A stretch of DNA of 64,000 nt from Planctomyces sp. SH-PL14 (GTDB lineage: Bacteria > Planctomycetota > Planctomycetia > Planctomycetales > Planctomycetaceae), in assembly GCF_001610835.1 (NCBI RefSeq), contig NZ_CP011270.1, positions 4,296,001 through 4,360,000 on the forward strand. The letters run 5' to 3'. The translations under genes were made by a program, and so were the position numbers. Positions 51,549 to 60,081 of the stretch are shown piece by piece. Position 1 is the stretch's first letter. The number at the start of each line of letters is the position of its first letter. Under the pieces are notes generated by a model. The model did no database searches. It had not been told where the DNA came from and saw only the letters and a program-made list of their open reading frames with translations.

Positions 51549-52283
51549 ATGGAAGGCCCTTCATTGGTCATCCTTCGCGAAGAAATGGTGAGGTTCGTCG
51601 GCAAGCGTGCCGTCGAGCGCTCGACATCGATCGCTCAGATTTCGCCCGACGTTTTCAAGAAGCGATTGGTCACCATCGAAACTTGGGGAAAGCACCTGCT
51701 GATGCAGTTCGGGGATCAGACGATCAAGGTCCATTTCTTGATGTTCGGCAGTTATCGGATCAATGAGGAGCGAGACGGAAAGATCCCACGACTTCATCTG
51801 GGATTTCGCAATGGCCAGATCAACTTCTACTCATGTTCCATCACTCATCTCAGTGGGTGCGTCGAGGACTTGTATGATTGGCGGGTCGACCTTATGTCAC
51901 CGCGGTGGGACCCCAAGTACGTCACCCAACTCCTGACGAAGCATTCCTCCGCAATGCTCTGCGATCTCCTTCTAGACCAGGATCTCTTCGCCGGCGCGGG
52001 AAACATCATCAAGAACGAGGTTCTCTTCAACCTTCGCCTCCATCCGGAGTGCCGACTTGAAGACTGCCAGTCGGCGATCCGTCGTCGGATGGTCAAGGAG
52101 ATGCACAGTTACTCCCAAAAGTTCTATGAATGGAAGAAGGCCTTCGTTCTCAAGCGGAATTGGCAGGTCTACCGTAAGCAGCAATGTCCCCATTGCGGAG
52201 AAGATGTCACCGTGCAAAAGACCGGGGATTTGAGACGGGTGAGTTTTTACTGCCCGTCCTGTCAGCCAATGCCTGCGAAGTGA
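51549..52283 (+). CDS. Fpg/Nei-family DNA glycosylase, unusual N-terminus
   Basis: A 244-residue protein. The helix-two-turn-helix G-N-I-I-K-N-E-V-L-F and a C-terminal zinc finger C-P-H-C-(x)n-C-P-S-C show the Fpg/Nei family, which excises oxidised bases and nicks the abasic site. The N-terminus is M-E-G-P-S-L-V-I-L; the classical start is (M)P-E-G-P, where the Pro after the removed Met is the catalytic nucleophile. Here that Pro is missing. An in-frame GTG at 51546 directly before the ATG would put Met at the Pro position. A lysine in T-W-G-K-H matches the conserved Lys. GGAGCAAGG lies before the start. Confidence 0.85.
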   Translation: MEGPSLVILREEMVRFVGKRAVERSTSIAQISPDVFKKRLVTIETWGKHLLMQFGDQTIKVHFLMFGSYRINEERDGKIPRLHLGFRNGQINFYSCSITHLSGCVEDLYDWRVDLMSPRWDPKYVTQLLTKHSSAMLCDLLLDQDLFAGAGNIIKNEVLFNLRLHPECRLEDCQSAIRRRMVKEMHSYSQKFYEWKKAFVLKRNWQVYRKQQCPHCGEDVTVQKTGDLRRVSFYCPSCQPMPAK

Positions 52284-52426
52284 CGTAGGCTGCTCCCTGG
52301 CGACGCTCGCGTCGCGCGGGCAGGATCGCCCTCAGAATACAATCGGTTGTGACATCGGCGACAGCCATCGGGAACCGACAGCCGCTCGTAACACTTCTCG
52401 GCCACGCCCAAACCCCATGAATGCAG

Positions 52427-52681
52427 TCAATTCGCCGGGTCTCGGACACGAGGCGGATCGACTAGGATGAGATTGTCGAGCTCCCGATCGCCGATGATTG
52501 GGAGGAGTGCGTGGGTGGCAAGTTGCTTGACGTAGTATGTCGGGCTATTGCCTCGCACCGTCACACGTCCGCCGCAGATTTCGACGCAACAGTTCTTGAC
52601 CTGGCTTCCGACCTTTGAATCGACTGCCTTTCGAAGATCCGAGACGAGGTCTGTCGCCTGAAGCGCGTCTGTGCAGTCCAT
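52427..52681 (-). CDS. BON-like small protein
   Basis: An 84-residue protein (MDCTDALQATDLVSDLRKAV). The centre V-E-I-C-G-G-R-V-T-V-R-G-N-S-P-T-Y-Y-V-K-Q-L-A, I-G-D-R-E-L-D-N-L-I-L-V matches the beta-alpha-beta pattern of a BON domain (V-x-G-x-V-x(0-1)-S). BON domains bind phospholipid or act in osmotic protection. No signal peptide is present. It is convergent with the glycosylase and lies after the SDR fusion gene in the same direction. Confidence 0.7.
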   Translation of the reverse strand: MDCTDALQATDLVSDLRKAVDSKVGSQVKNCCVEICGGRVTVRGNSPTYYVKQLATHALLPIIGDRELDNLILVDPPRVRDPAN

Positions 52682-52719
52682 CTGAAGTTCTCGTTCTGTA
52701 CCGCGATTCTGCCCGAAAC

Positions 52720-54342
52720 TCAGCCCCCCGTCTTCGTGTCTCCCGGCTCGAGCGGGCAGGGACGACGGGCGCGTTCAACATGGTCTGGCGCATTGGGCGT
52801 GAGGAGCTTTTTCCGCTCTTCACGCTGGCGTCCGACCAACAGTTCGTCGGCACGTCGTTCCACATCTTTGGCTTCGGCGTCGTCCAAGATCCGCGATGTC
52901 ATGTGAACCGCCGCGGTCGGCTGGCCGATTGCCTTGACGAGACGACCGAGCACCCCTTTCCACATCTGATTCTGGAGCACCCAGGCGAAGGTCTGCTCCG
53001 CCAGCCAGTCGGGAAGACTTCCGGCCCTGGCGAAGACCTCGATCTGGAACCGTGTGCGCGAGGCTGCGTCCGGCTGGCTCCCTGGCCCTCCGGCGGGGCG
53101 AGGGCCCGCGGAGAATCGAACGAGCCCCGCCAGCGGATGCCCTTCCACGGTCATGAAGACAATCTCCGTCGGCTCATTGACCTCCACCCGGATCTGGATG
53201 TGACCGCGGACCGGCAGGTGGGCGGTAAAGGTCTGCCCTGGCGCGACTTCGTCGGAGGCGCCGGGCTCTGCGCAGAAGTCGATCGGCATGATTTCCATGA
53301 CGTTCCTACGAAACAGCTCGACTGCCTCTTCCGGGCCAACACTGTCCAGGTCGGCCCAGAAGACCTTGTTCTGCAGCGCGCCGACGCCGCGGGAAGGGGG
53401 AAGCTCCGGCAGCTCGTCGACGAGTCGCCGCAGCCCTTCCTGGACCGGAGTCGGAGGCCGATCGAGCAGGTCGGCGAGCCGCGGGCCCTCCGGCCTCCGG
53501 ACGAGGTTCTCCTCGAGGAGCATCGTCAGCTGCGACTCGTTGATCGGCGGAGCGACGGAGGTTCGCAGGCCGGTCCATCGCAGGACCGCCTGCAGCGCGT
53601 CGAGCAAACGCTGCCCGAGCCGGATGAAGAACGCGGGGAGGCAGATCGCGGGGACAGGCCGCCGCGTCAGGTTCTGGAAGTGCTCGAGGAGCTTGTGCGG
53701 AGTCAGGATCTCGTCCCCCGCCAGCTCCAGCGTCTTTCCCGCCACCGTCCCGTCTGGGACGCATCGGGTCAGCGCCACACCAAGATCTTCAAACCAGATC
53801 GGCTGGAACCGCTGGTTCCCCCGTCCGACCTGCGGCACCGCGGGATAGGCCCGGACCATCCGCAGGAAGCGGCAGAAGACATCGTCTCCGGGACCGTAGA
53901 CGTTCCCGGGGCGGACGATGACCCACTCGCGCGAGAACCGGCGGACCTCCTCTTCGGCCTGCCGCTTGGAAACGTGGTAGGGAGAACGGCCTCGGTCCGC
54001 CCCCAGGGACGAGACGGCGATCAGCCGCCGGACGCCGGCGCGCTCGGCCTCTTCAACGAGGTTCCGCGTCCCCTCCACGTGGATCCGCTGGTAGGTTCGC
54101 CCGGGGGGCTCCTCGGCGATGATGCCCGCCACATGGACCACGCAGTCGATCCCCTCCAGCGTCCCGCGGAGCGAGTCCCGATCGGCGATGTCCGCGTCCA
54201 GACCGCGGATCGGAGCGGGCCACTCGGCGCACTCCCGGGAGGCGTGGCGCGACAGCAGGCTCACGTCGTGTCCCGCCTTCAGCAACGCGGGAATCAGCCC
54301 GCGGCCAATCACGCCCGTTCCGCCGGTGACCAGGACCTTCAC
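52720..54342 (-). CDS. Atypical SDR (NDUFA9-like) fused to a C-terminal extra domain
   Basis: A 540-residue protein. Residues 1-300 form an NAD(P)-binding epimerase-like domain: G-G-T-G-V-I-G-R-G at residues 7-15, V-V-H-V-A-G near 70, S-S-L-G-A-D and Y-H-V-S-K near 120. The last 200 residues (L-P-V-R-G-H-I-Q-I-R-V-E-V, then T-R-F-Q-I-E-V-F-A-R-A-G-S) read as a polyketide-cyclase/DUF2867-like lipid- or sugar-binding fold. Similar fusions (complex I NDUFA9-like plus DUF2867) exist. The substrate is not evident. It lies 18 bases downstream of the YihY-like gene in the same direction, so it is co-transcribed. Confidence 0.83.
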   Translation of the reverse strand: MKVLVTGGTGVIGRGLIPALLKAGHDVSLLSRHASRECAEWPAPIRGLDADIADRDSLRGTLEGIDCVVHVAGIIAEEPPGRTYQRIHVEGTRNLVEEAERAGVRRLIAVSSLGADRGRSPYHVSKRQAEEEVRRFSREWVIVRPGNVYGPGDDVFCRFLRMVRAYPAVPQVGRGNQRFQPIWFEDLGVALTRCVPDGTVAGKTLELAGDEILTPHKLLEHFQNLTRRPVPAICLPAFFIRLGQRLLDALQAVLRWTGLRTSVAPPINESQLTMLLEENLVRRPEGPRLADLLDRPPTPVQEGLRRLVDELPELPPSRGVGALQNKVFWADLDSVGPEEAVELFRRNVMEIMPIDFCAEPGASDEVAPGQTFTAHLPVRGHIQIRVEVNEPTEIVFMTVEGHPLAGLVRFSAGPRPAGGPGSQPDAASRTRFQIEVFARAGSLPDWLAEQTFAWVLQNQMWKGVLGRLVKAIGQPTAAVHMTSRILDDAEAKDVERRADELLVGRQREERKKLLTPNAPDHVERARRPCPLEPGDTKTGG

Positions 54343-54360
54343 GACTGCCTTCCTTGGAAA

Positions 54361-55335
54361 TCAGGCCGTATGCGGCGGCCGCAGGAACGGATCCGGTGCG
54401 GACGCCTGGCGAGAGTCACGTCTCGGAATTCCGGCCTGGGCCCTGGCTTCCTCTGTGACCGGGACGGCGTTATCCGAGGGGAGGATGCGACTGCCGTACT
54501 GGTTGGCGTAGACCTGCGTCAGTTCCGCACCGAAAAAGAGAATCTGGGCAGAGTAGTAGACCCACACCAGAAGGACGACGAGTGACCCCGCAACACCGTA
54601 GGAGGACGACAGGGCGCTGTGTCCCAAGTACATCCCAATAGCCCCCTTACCGAGACTGAACAGGATCGCCGTCACGATCGCCCCAAGCCAGACGTCTTTC
54701 CACGCCATTTTGACATCAGGGAGCAGCTTGAACATGAGCGCGAACAGAACAGATATGACCACCGTAGAGATAATTGCGTTCAGCGCTCCACCCAGAAACT
54801 GACTTTCTCCAAGGAAGTGCTGCAGGTAGCTGGTGGCGAATGTGAGACCGGCACTGACGACGAGGGAGACCAGCAGCAGGAACGCGACTCCCAGCACCAT
54901 AGCGAAGGACAGAAAGCGGTCACGAACGAAGCCCCACACGCCTCGTCCCGGCTTGGGCTCGACCTCCCAGATTGTGTTGAGACTCACCTGAAGCTGCCCG
55001 AAGACCCCGGAGGCCCCGAAGAGGAGCGTTACGAGACTCAGGATCGTCGCCACCAATCCACCTTGGGAGTCGTCCGCGTTGTCGATCATCGCTTGGATCG
55101 CTTCTGCTCCCTCCTCCCCCATCAACGACTGAGTCTGATGTTCGATCTCCAACCGCGCAGCTTGGTCGTCTCCGAAGATAGCCGCCGCGATGCGGAGCAG
55201 CAGCACCAGCAGCGGAGCGAGCGAGAGAGCAGTGTAAAACGCCAGTGCTGCCCCAAGCTGAGGCGCTCGATCCTCGTTCCACTCGGCCGCCGTCTGCTTG
55301 AGGAGCGGCCAAGTGAATGAAAGATTCTTGCACAT
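54361..55335 (-). CDS. YihY/BrkB-family inner membrane protein
   Basis: A 324-residue protein. G-A-A-L-A-F-Y-T-A-L-S-L-A-P-L-L-V-L, then L-F-G-A-S-G-V-F-G-Q-L-Q-V-S-L-N-T-I-W and the last block W-V-Y-Y-S-A-Q-I-L-F-F-G-A-E-L-T-Q-V are the family motifs, with about six hydrophobic segments. The family was once taken as RNase BN and is now known as YihY/BrkB of unclear function. The start at 55335 (MCKNLSFTWPLLKQ) gives the usual N-terminus. The C-terminus is basic and extended. Confidence 0.9.
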   Translation of the reverse strand: MCKNLSFTWPLLKQTAAEWNEDRAPQLGAALAFYTALSLAPLLVLLLRIAAAIFGDDQAARLEIEHQTQSLMGEEGAEAIQAMIDNADDSQGGLVATILSLVTLLFGASGVFGQLQVSLNTIWEVEPKPGRGVWGFVRDRFLSFAMVLGVAFLLLVSLVVSAGLTFATSYLQHFLGESQFLGGALNAIISTVVISVLFALMFKLLPDVKMAWKDVWLGAIVTAILFSLGKGAIGMYLGHSALSSSYGVAGSLVVLLVWVYYSAQILFFGAELTQVYANQYGSRILPSDNAVPVTEEARAQAGIPRRDSRQASAPDPFLRPPHTA

Positions 55336-56254
55336 ACCGACCACCTTGGTTCCACGGTCGATTTCGCCGCGAGGCAACGGCGGCGCTTCCGCCATCCCGT
55401 GGAAGGCGGGAGCACGTCCTGTTCCCAACAGGTTTGCGGCCTAAGTCGAACCGAGCTGACCGCAAGGCAGAGGGAACGAAGGAACCGTCTGCCGGCGGCC
55501 GTATGGTTAGCCGCTTCCCGAACAAGTTATGCAGAGGTTTTATCCTTCTTTACCGCGACGGCCTCAACTTGCGCCTACGATTCCGCCGGAGATCCGTCCG
55601 AGTGCCCAGCGCCTTCCGTAATCACTTTCCAGGCTACGCGTCGGACTTCCAGGTCCATGGCGAGCCGTCGGCTTGGCTGCTCATCCCGTTGCGATCGCTC
55701 CCACTCCTTCGCGTGCTCGCTGACGAAGTGTCCGCCGCGGCATTCGCAGTCGCGAGGTATTCGGGCCTGTCGGTCGCGTCCGTGGACGATCCGGTGGCCC
55801 TCCGGGACGGATTGATATCCCTCTGCAATGGAGCGCGCGATGGTAGCTAGCGTCCAGTTCCATCGGGGGCCTGGGTTGCAGCCAGCGCCGATCGGTTACA
55901 TAGAGGCGATTCGGCCGCGAGAGGATCGCGGTCTGGCCGCTTCGTGGAAGGGGCCTGCGATGGTCCAGCTAGTGAAACTTTTAGTACCCGGCCGGATGAT
56001 CACCACGAAGCCGGGCAATCCACCCCACTCCGCCCAGACGGCCACGCTGCCAATTATCTGCCGAGATGACAGGGAGTACTCAACGCTACGCGGTGCGATT
56101 TTCCCCAAAGTCTTGGCGAATTTCCTCTTCGAGCGACGCAATCTCACTGGCGCGCGGCTTGCTCGCGGTGTCGCCCCATGCCGGAGGTGACTTCCCTCTC
56201 CGGCCATCGCCCTAACTGAAGGGGCACGGCCACAACCCCGAAAGGAGATGAAAG
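55336..56254. other. Gap, no supported gene
   Basis: 919 bases between the divergent YihY-like and Hsp20 genes. Several frames are open on the plus strand (for example to 55850), but composition is irregular and no start signal or family is seen. CGAAAGGAGATGAAAG just before 56255 is the Hsp20 ribosome binding site. Confidence 0.45.
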
Positions 56255-56698
56255 ATGATGCCCCCGCTGAATGAACGCTGGAACGCCTTGTTTTCCGATC
56301 CGTTCGAGGCCGTTCGCCGCGAGATCGCCAACCGCCCGCGGGCGATCGCAAACGGTTTCGGCGCCTTGGCCTCATGGGAAGATGAAAGGAATTACTACGT
56401 CGAGATGGATGTCCCGGGAGTCGCCCTCGACGATCTGAGCATCACGTTCGAGAAGGAACACCTGCTAATCGAGGTCACCCGAAAGGCGCCCGCGAACGCC
56501 CGTGATGGCTGGTACGACGAACGCGCGTACGGCACGCTCCGACGATCGCTGCGGCTGACCGATGAGGTCGACGCCGAGTCCGTCGAGGCGATCCTGTCGG
56601 ATGGTGTGGTCCAGATCAAGATCGCCAAGAAGCCGGAACACCAGCCACGGCGGATCCCCGTACGGGCCGACGGGCAGAAACGGCTCGCCACCTCGTAG
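56255..56698 (+). CDS. Hsp20 small heat shock protein
   Basis: A 147-residue protein. The alpha-crystallin domain runs from about residue 42: Y-Y-V-E-M-D-V-P-G-V, L-L-I-E-V-T-R and Y-G-x-x-x-R-S-L-R-L, ending with G-V-V-Q-I-K-I-A-K-K. It is an ATP-independent holdase. ATG at 56255 (with a second ATG next to it) follows an excellent AAGGAG. Upstream the gene has no operon partner. A stress-responsive promoter is expected but not identified. Confidence 0.93.
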   Translation: MMPPLNERWNALFSDPFEAVRREIANRPRAIANGFGALASWEDERNYYVEMDVPGVALDDLSITFEKEHLLIEVTRKAPANARDGWYDERAYGTLRRSLRLTDEVDAESVEAILSDGVVQIKIAKKPEHQPRRIPVRADGQKRLATS

Positions 56699-56816
56699 GT
56701 TCTCGTTCCGCATCATGCGATGAGTGAGTGCCCGACGATGGTCGAGCGGAGTGTAGAGCTGGCCCGCCTCACTGTGCTCCCGTCGTCGGGACTCTTTCTT
56801 CTGGCGGCCTCGTTCC

Positions 56817-57560
56817 ATGAAGATCACGCTTCACACCCCAGAGACGATCTACTCGCCACGACACGTGCCGAGCTGGCTGCTTCTGGCTTGTGCGGCCGGG
56901 ATGGTCAACGGCTTCGCCTTTCTGATGTGCGAGCAGTTCGTGACACATGTCACGGGAACCGTAACACGGATGGGGCTCGAGTGGCCGGTCGTCGGGGTGG
57001 CAATCGAATATGCCGTTGTGCTCGCCAGCTTTGTCCTGGGAGCGGCTGTTGCGGTCATCGTCATTCAGTCCCGGGCAAGGCAGGGAAAGCAGCCACGCTG
57101 GGCGGCGCCGCTCCTTCTGGTCGTCGCGCTCTTGGCGAGCGTTGCCATTGCCGGACGCGGCGGCGCTTTCGGCCAGCTGGCACGGACGGCCGTCACGGAG
57201 GCCCCTCCGGTCGCGTTTCTCTCCCTGCTGGCCTTCACGATGGGCCTCCAGAACTCGGCGGTTGCGTCGACGACGGGGCTGGCCGTCCGAACGACTCACT
57301 TGAGCGGTCCGGCAACTGACACCGGAATGCACCTGGGAACCGCCATCCTGGCCGACGGGGAAGAGCGTCGGGCGGCCCTGCGTGGGGCCGCTCTTCGAGG
57401 AGGGAAGATTTTGGCGTTCATGCTCGGGGCTGGCGTAGCCGTCCCGTTGACCCTTTCTTTCGACTATCTCACCTTGCTGGCACCGGCATTCTTGGTCAGC
57501 GTGGCCACGGCTCTCAGCTTTACCAGCGCATGGAGTCCCAGCGATATTGGCATCGGCTAG
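56817..57560 (+). CDS. DUF1275 (YoaK-like) membrane protein
   Basis: A 247-residue protein with six hydrophobic segments. G-M-V-N-G-F-A-F near residue 30, H-V-T-G-T-V-T-R-M, G-L-Q-N-S-A-V-A-S near 145 and R-T-T-H-L-S-G-P-A-T-D near 160 form the DUF1275 signature. The family has unknown transport-like function. It follows Hsp20 after 118 bases in the same direction. Confidence 0.92.
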   Translation: MKITLHTPETIYSPRHVPSWLLLACAAGMVNGFAFLMCEQFVTHVTGTVTRMGLEWPVVGVAIEYAVVLASFVLGAAVAVIVIQSRARQGKQPRWAAPLLLVVALLASVAIAGRGGAFGQLARTAVTEAPPVAFLSLLAFTMGLQNSAVASTTGLAVRTTHLSGPATDTGMHLGTAILADGEERRAALRGAALRGGKILAFMLGAGVAVPLTLSFDYLTLLAPAFLVSVATALSFTSAWSPSDIGIG

Positions 57561-57737
57561 GCTCACTTGCTGTAACCGGCTCCTGTGGGCGGGACATGTG
57601 GCATTCGTCGCGACGTCCAATGCGGCCGATGACGCTTGGTTCATGACAGCGGTGTCGGTTGCTCCTCCAACGCCCGATGTGCGACGATTTGCTGACAGTG
57701 CGTCTGCCGTTGGGGCACTTTCTGCATGAGGCTGGAC

Positions 57738-58019
57738 ATGGAGCAGAACTCGCTCGGACCGAGAACGCCAGGTCGCCTCTTTCGCATGCTGATCTCGGAG
57801 TACATCACCCTTCGAAAGATCGGCGTGAAGCCGATCGTCGTGACACTCGTTGCTCCTTCGGTTGCCGGGGATGTCGAGTTCTTGGTGGGAGCCGAACTGG
57901 CGTCTCGCGAAGGGGACACGGTGACGATCAATCCGCGGGGCGCGGAGCTCCTAAAGGTGCAGCCGTACAGTTGGAGCCCCGTCGTGGTCAGTTTCGACAT
58001 TCAGAAGCTTGGATGGTGA
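57738..58019 (+). CDS. Winged-helix-like small protein, subfamily A (W12)
   Basis: A 93-residue protein from the ATG at 57738 with GAGG six bases upstream (an ATG at 57726 is in frame). The module L-F-R-M-L-I-S-E-Y-I-T-L-R-K, A-P-S-V-A-G-D-V-E-F-L-V and the wing V-T-I-N-P-R-G-A-E-L-L-K match W7. It ends V-V-V-S-F-D-I-Q-K-L-G-W, identical in the final pattern to W7. The response regulator gene follows after 148 bases. Confidence 0.77.
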   Translation: MEQNSLGPRTPGRLFRMLISEYITLRKIGVKPIVVTLVAPSVAGDVEFLVGAELASREGDTVTINPRGAELLKVQPYSWSPVVVSFDIQKLGW

Positions 58020-58167
58020 CCGCTGCGGCGCCCATCCGTCATACTTCCGTTTACGGCGAGGATTGAAGGCGAAGGTGGCGCGACATGTGCGAGGGCTCAT
58101 TCCAACTCTTTGAACGCCTGACGTTTCTCGTGCAGGGCCATCGATGTAACTCCCACCGGAGATTTCG

Positions 58168-58938
58168 ATGGAAATTCCCACGACTGGCGCCTCTCTCTCT
58201 CAATTGGAAAGCGCCCTGAGCCCCACCGCCCGGGGCGAAAGTTCGCCTCCGGAGCCCGGGGTATCAGACGGCCGCCGACGATTATTCCTCGTCGAAGATC
58301 ATGCCTTGATGCGGATGGGAATCGCGCATCTGATCGGCAAGCGACCGGAGTGGGAGCTGTGCGGCGAAGCGGATGACTGTGTGCAAGCGTACCAACTGAT
58401 CCGGGAATCGAGTCCGGACCTTGCAATCATTGACTTGCGGCTGTGCAACGGCGATGGACTCGAATTGATCAAGCGGATCCGCGACAGCGTTTCAACATGC
58501 CGAATGCTCGTGTTCTCGGCACACGAAGAGGAACTGTTCGCTGAGCGAGTGCTGCGGGCTGGAGCCCACGGGTTCGTTAACAAGCAGGAGCCGATCGCGA
58601 CGGTTATCGCGGCGATCGAAAAGGTTCTCGAAGGAAGGATCGCTCTGAGTTCGAGAATGACCGATCGCCTCTTGGCAAGTCGCTTGGCGCCTGCTTCAGA
58701 GAATGTTTCATCGCTCGCAATTCTCTCTGACCGGGAGATGGAGGTCTTCGAACGCTTGGGCCGAGGGATGACCGCCAAGGAGATAGCGCGGGATCTGCAC
58801 CTGAGTATCAAGACGATCGAATACCATCGTCAGAACATCAAGGAGAAACTGCAGCTCTCCGGCAGCAGCGCGGTCGTGCGATACGCTACCGTCCACGTGC
58901 TGGGGCGCTCCAATGACCAACAAGCGGCGATGAGCTGA
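58168..58938 (+). CDS. NarL/FixJ-type response regulator 2
   Basis: A 256-residue paralogue of 40657-41352, with a longer N-terminus. The receiver has L-F-L-V-E-D-H-A-L-M-R, phosphate-accepting Asp in L-A-I-I-D-L-R-L near residue 91, and Lys in F-V-N-K-Q-E-P. The helix-turn-helix reads L-S-D-R-E-M-E-V-F-E-R-L-G-R-G, T-A-K-E-I-A-R-D-L and I-K-T-I-E-Y-H-R. The start M-E-I-P-T-T-G has GGAG 9-12 bases upstream. Between W12 and W13, with no kinase nearby. Confidence 0.92.
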   Translation: MEIPTTGASLSQLESALSPTARGESSPPEPGVSDGRRRLFLVEDHALMRMGIAHLIGKRPEWELCGEADDCVQAYQLIRESSPDLAIIDLRLCNGDGLELIKRIRDSVSTCRMLVFSAHEEELFAERVLRAGAHGFVNKQEPIATVIAAIEKVLEGRIALSSRMTDRLLASRLAPASENVSSLAILSDREMEVFERLGRGMTAKEIARDLHLSIKTIEYHRQNIKEKLQLSGSSAVVRYATVHVLGRSNDQQAAMS

Positions 58939-59199
58939 GGCCGCGATGAGGGACCGCGCAGCGGGCTTAGCGGACGACTCTGCGGCAGGGCTGCGAAACC
59001 AGCACGCGAATTGCTCGGCAGCGTTTCCGTAATCCGTTGAGGTATCTGTTGGCACTAGGAAAAAGACGGGGGATCTCCCGGGCCAAGTCCGGCAGTGAAG
59101 CACCCGGCGACAGAGTAGAGTTGGCATGGGCCGTGCGCCGCGAACCGGCAGTCGATGGGTGGTCGCGGCGTTTGTATGAAAGGCGGCGAGAGTGTCCTG

Positions 59200-59448
59200 A
59201 TGTTTCGAGTCATGGTCGATCAGGCTGAGTGGGGCTGGCTGACGCGGCTGGCCCGAGGGCCAGTCGAAGCCGGCCTCCTGACGTCGCCTGAGGCGAACAT
59301 CATCAATGGCATGCGGGTTCAAAAGCTTGTAGCAGAGGCTGGAGGGTTGCTGTTTTTGACGGTGTTGGGATTAGGGCTGGTGACAGCCGCCCCCCGGCCG
59401 TCGGCAGGCGGAGTCAGAATCTGGGCCGAGGCAGGCTGGCCTTCGTGA
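59200..59448 (+). CDS. Winged-helix-like small protein, subfamily D (W13)
   Basis: An 82-residue protein from the ATG at 59200 (another at 59176). A-E-W-G-W-L-T-R-L-A-R-G is related to W11 and W15. Then R-V-Q-K-L-V-A-E-A-G-G-L-L-F-L-T-V-L-G-L-G-L-V, a long hydrophobic end of the wing. Ribosome binding site is weak. It lies 16 bases before W14, so they are co-transcribed. Confidence 0.6.
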   Translation: MFRVMVDQAEWGWLTRLARGPVEAGLLTSPEANIINGMRVQKLVAEAGGLLFLTVLGLGLVTAAPRPSAGGVRIWAEAGWPS

Positions 59449-59464
59449 CGGGAGACTGCGGCCA

Positions 59465-59749
59465 ATGTCCGAGCCGGATCCGGCGGCGAGTGAGATGCCG
59501 AAGCGGGCGTTCCGACTAATGGTCCGGGAGTACGCACTAGTCCGTGACTTGGCCGTGACACCGGTCAATCTGGATTGGGCGGCACCCAGCGTTCAAGAGG
59601 CCGTCAACTTTCTCTTGAGCCAGAAGCTCGTTACTCAGGAAGGGAAGATCGTCTCGATTTCCGATCGTGGGCGGGCACTTCTCGAATTGCCGATCCTTAG
59701 CCAGACCGCGTACACGGTGGCGTTCGACCCCACCAAACTTGACGGATAA
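59465..59749 (+). CDS. Winged-helix-like small protein, subfamily A (W14)
   Basis: A 94-residue protein (MSEPDPAASEMPKRAFRLMV) with GGGAG nine bases before the ATG. The module R-L-M-V-R-E-Y-A-L-V-R-D-L, A-P-S-V-Q-E-A-V-N-F-L-L-S and wing V-S-I-S-D-R-G-R-A-L-L-E-L-P match W7 and W12. The end A-Y-T-V-A-F-D-P-T-K-L-D-G is a variant of the FDxxKLGW ending. Confidence 0.75.
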   Translation: MSEPDPAASEMPKRAFRLMVREYALVRDLAVTPVNLDWAAPSVQEAVNFLLSQKLVTQEGKIVSISDRGRALLELPILSQTAYTVAFDPTKLDG

Positions 59750-59796
59750 CGGAATGCCAGGCGGGATGCCCAGCGGAGTCAGCCCTGACGGCGATC

Positions 59797-60042
59797 TCAT
59801 CGCCCCATGACCCTACCGTCGTAGCTTCGGCCCTCGGTGTCCTTTGCGTTGATCGAGCCATCACGTTCGACGCGGCCGTGGGCAAATGCGGAGCCGCTCT
59901 CGTACAGGACGAACCCACCGTCGATTCCGACCGTGCCGATGAGATGAAGACCAGTCGGGCCCCAAAGGGACAGGACGCCTCCGGTCAAGCTGCCGTGAAG
60001 CTTCGCGTCGTCGACTCTGCTCAGGTCAACCGAACCTTCCAT
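59797..60042 (-). CDS. Small beta-rich protein (81 aa)
   Basis: An 81-residue protein (MEGSVDLSRVDDAKLHGSLT). Alternating strands with Gly turns: G-V-L-S-L-W-G-P-T-G-L-H-L-I-G-T-V, F-A-H-G-R-V-E-R-D-G-S-I, G-R-S-Y-D-G-R-V, somewhat MORN-like. GGAG lies eight bases before the ATG at 60042. It lies 39 bases downstream of the 69-residue gene in the same direction, probably one transcript. Function unknown. Confidence 0.55.
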   Translation of the reverse strand: MEGSVDLSRVDDAKLHGSLTGGVLSLWGPTGLHLIGTVGIDGGFVLYESGSAFAHGRVERDGSINAKDTEGRSYDGRVMGR

Positions 60043-60081
60043 ACGGGCTCCATCATTGCGGCGAAGCTCTCTCCTCCGCAG

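Noticed and set aside
55317-55850. 177-residue plus-strand frame in the gap before Hsp20
   Set aside because: Starts opposite the YihY-like gene, no start signal and no family; the composition changes along its length.
59122-59136. TGGCATGGGCCGTGC, like a sigma54 -24/-12 site before W13
   Set aside because: The spacing fits, but it is a single chance-level match and no other winged-helix gene has one. No sigma54 activator is nearby.
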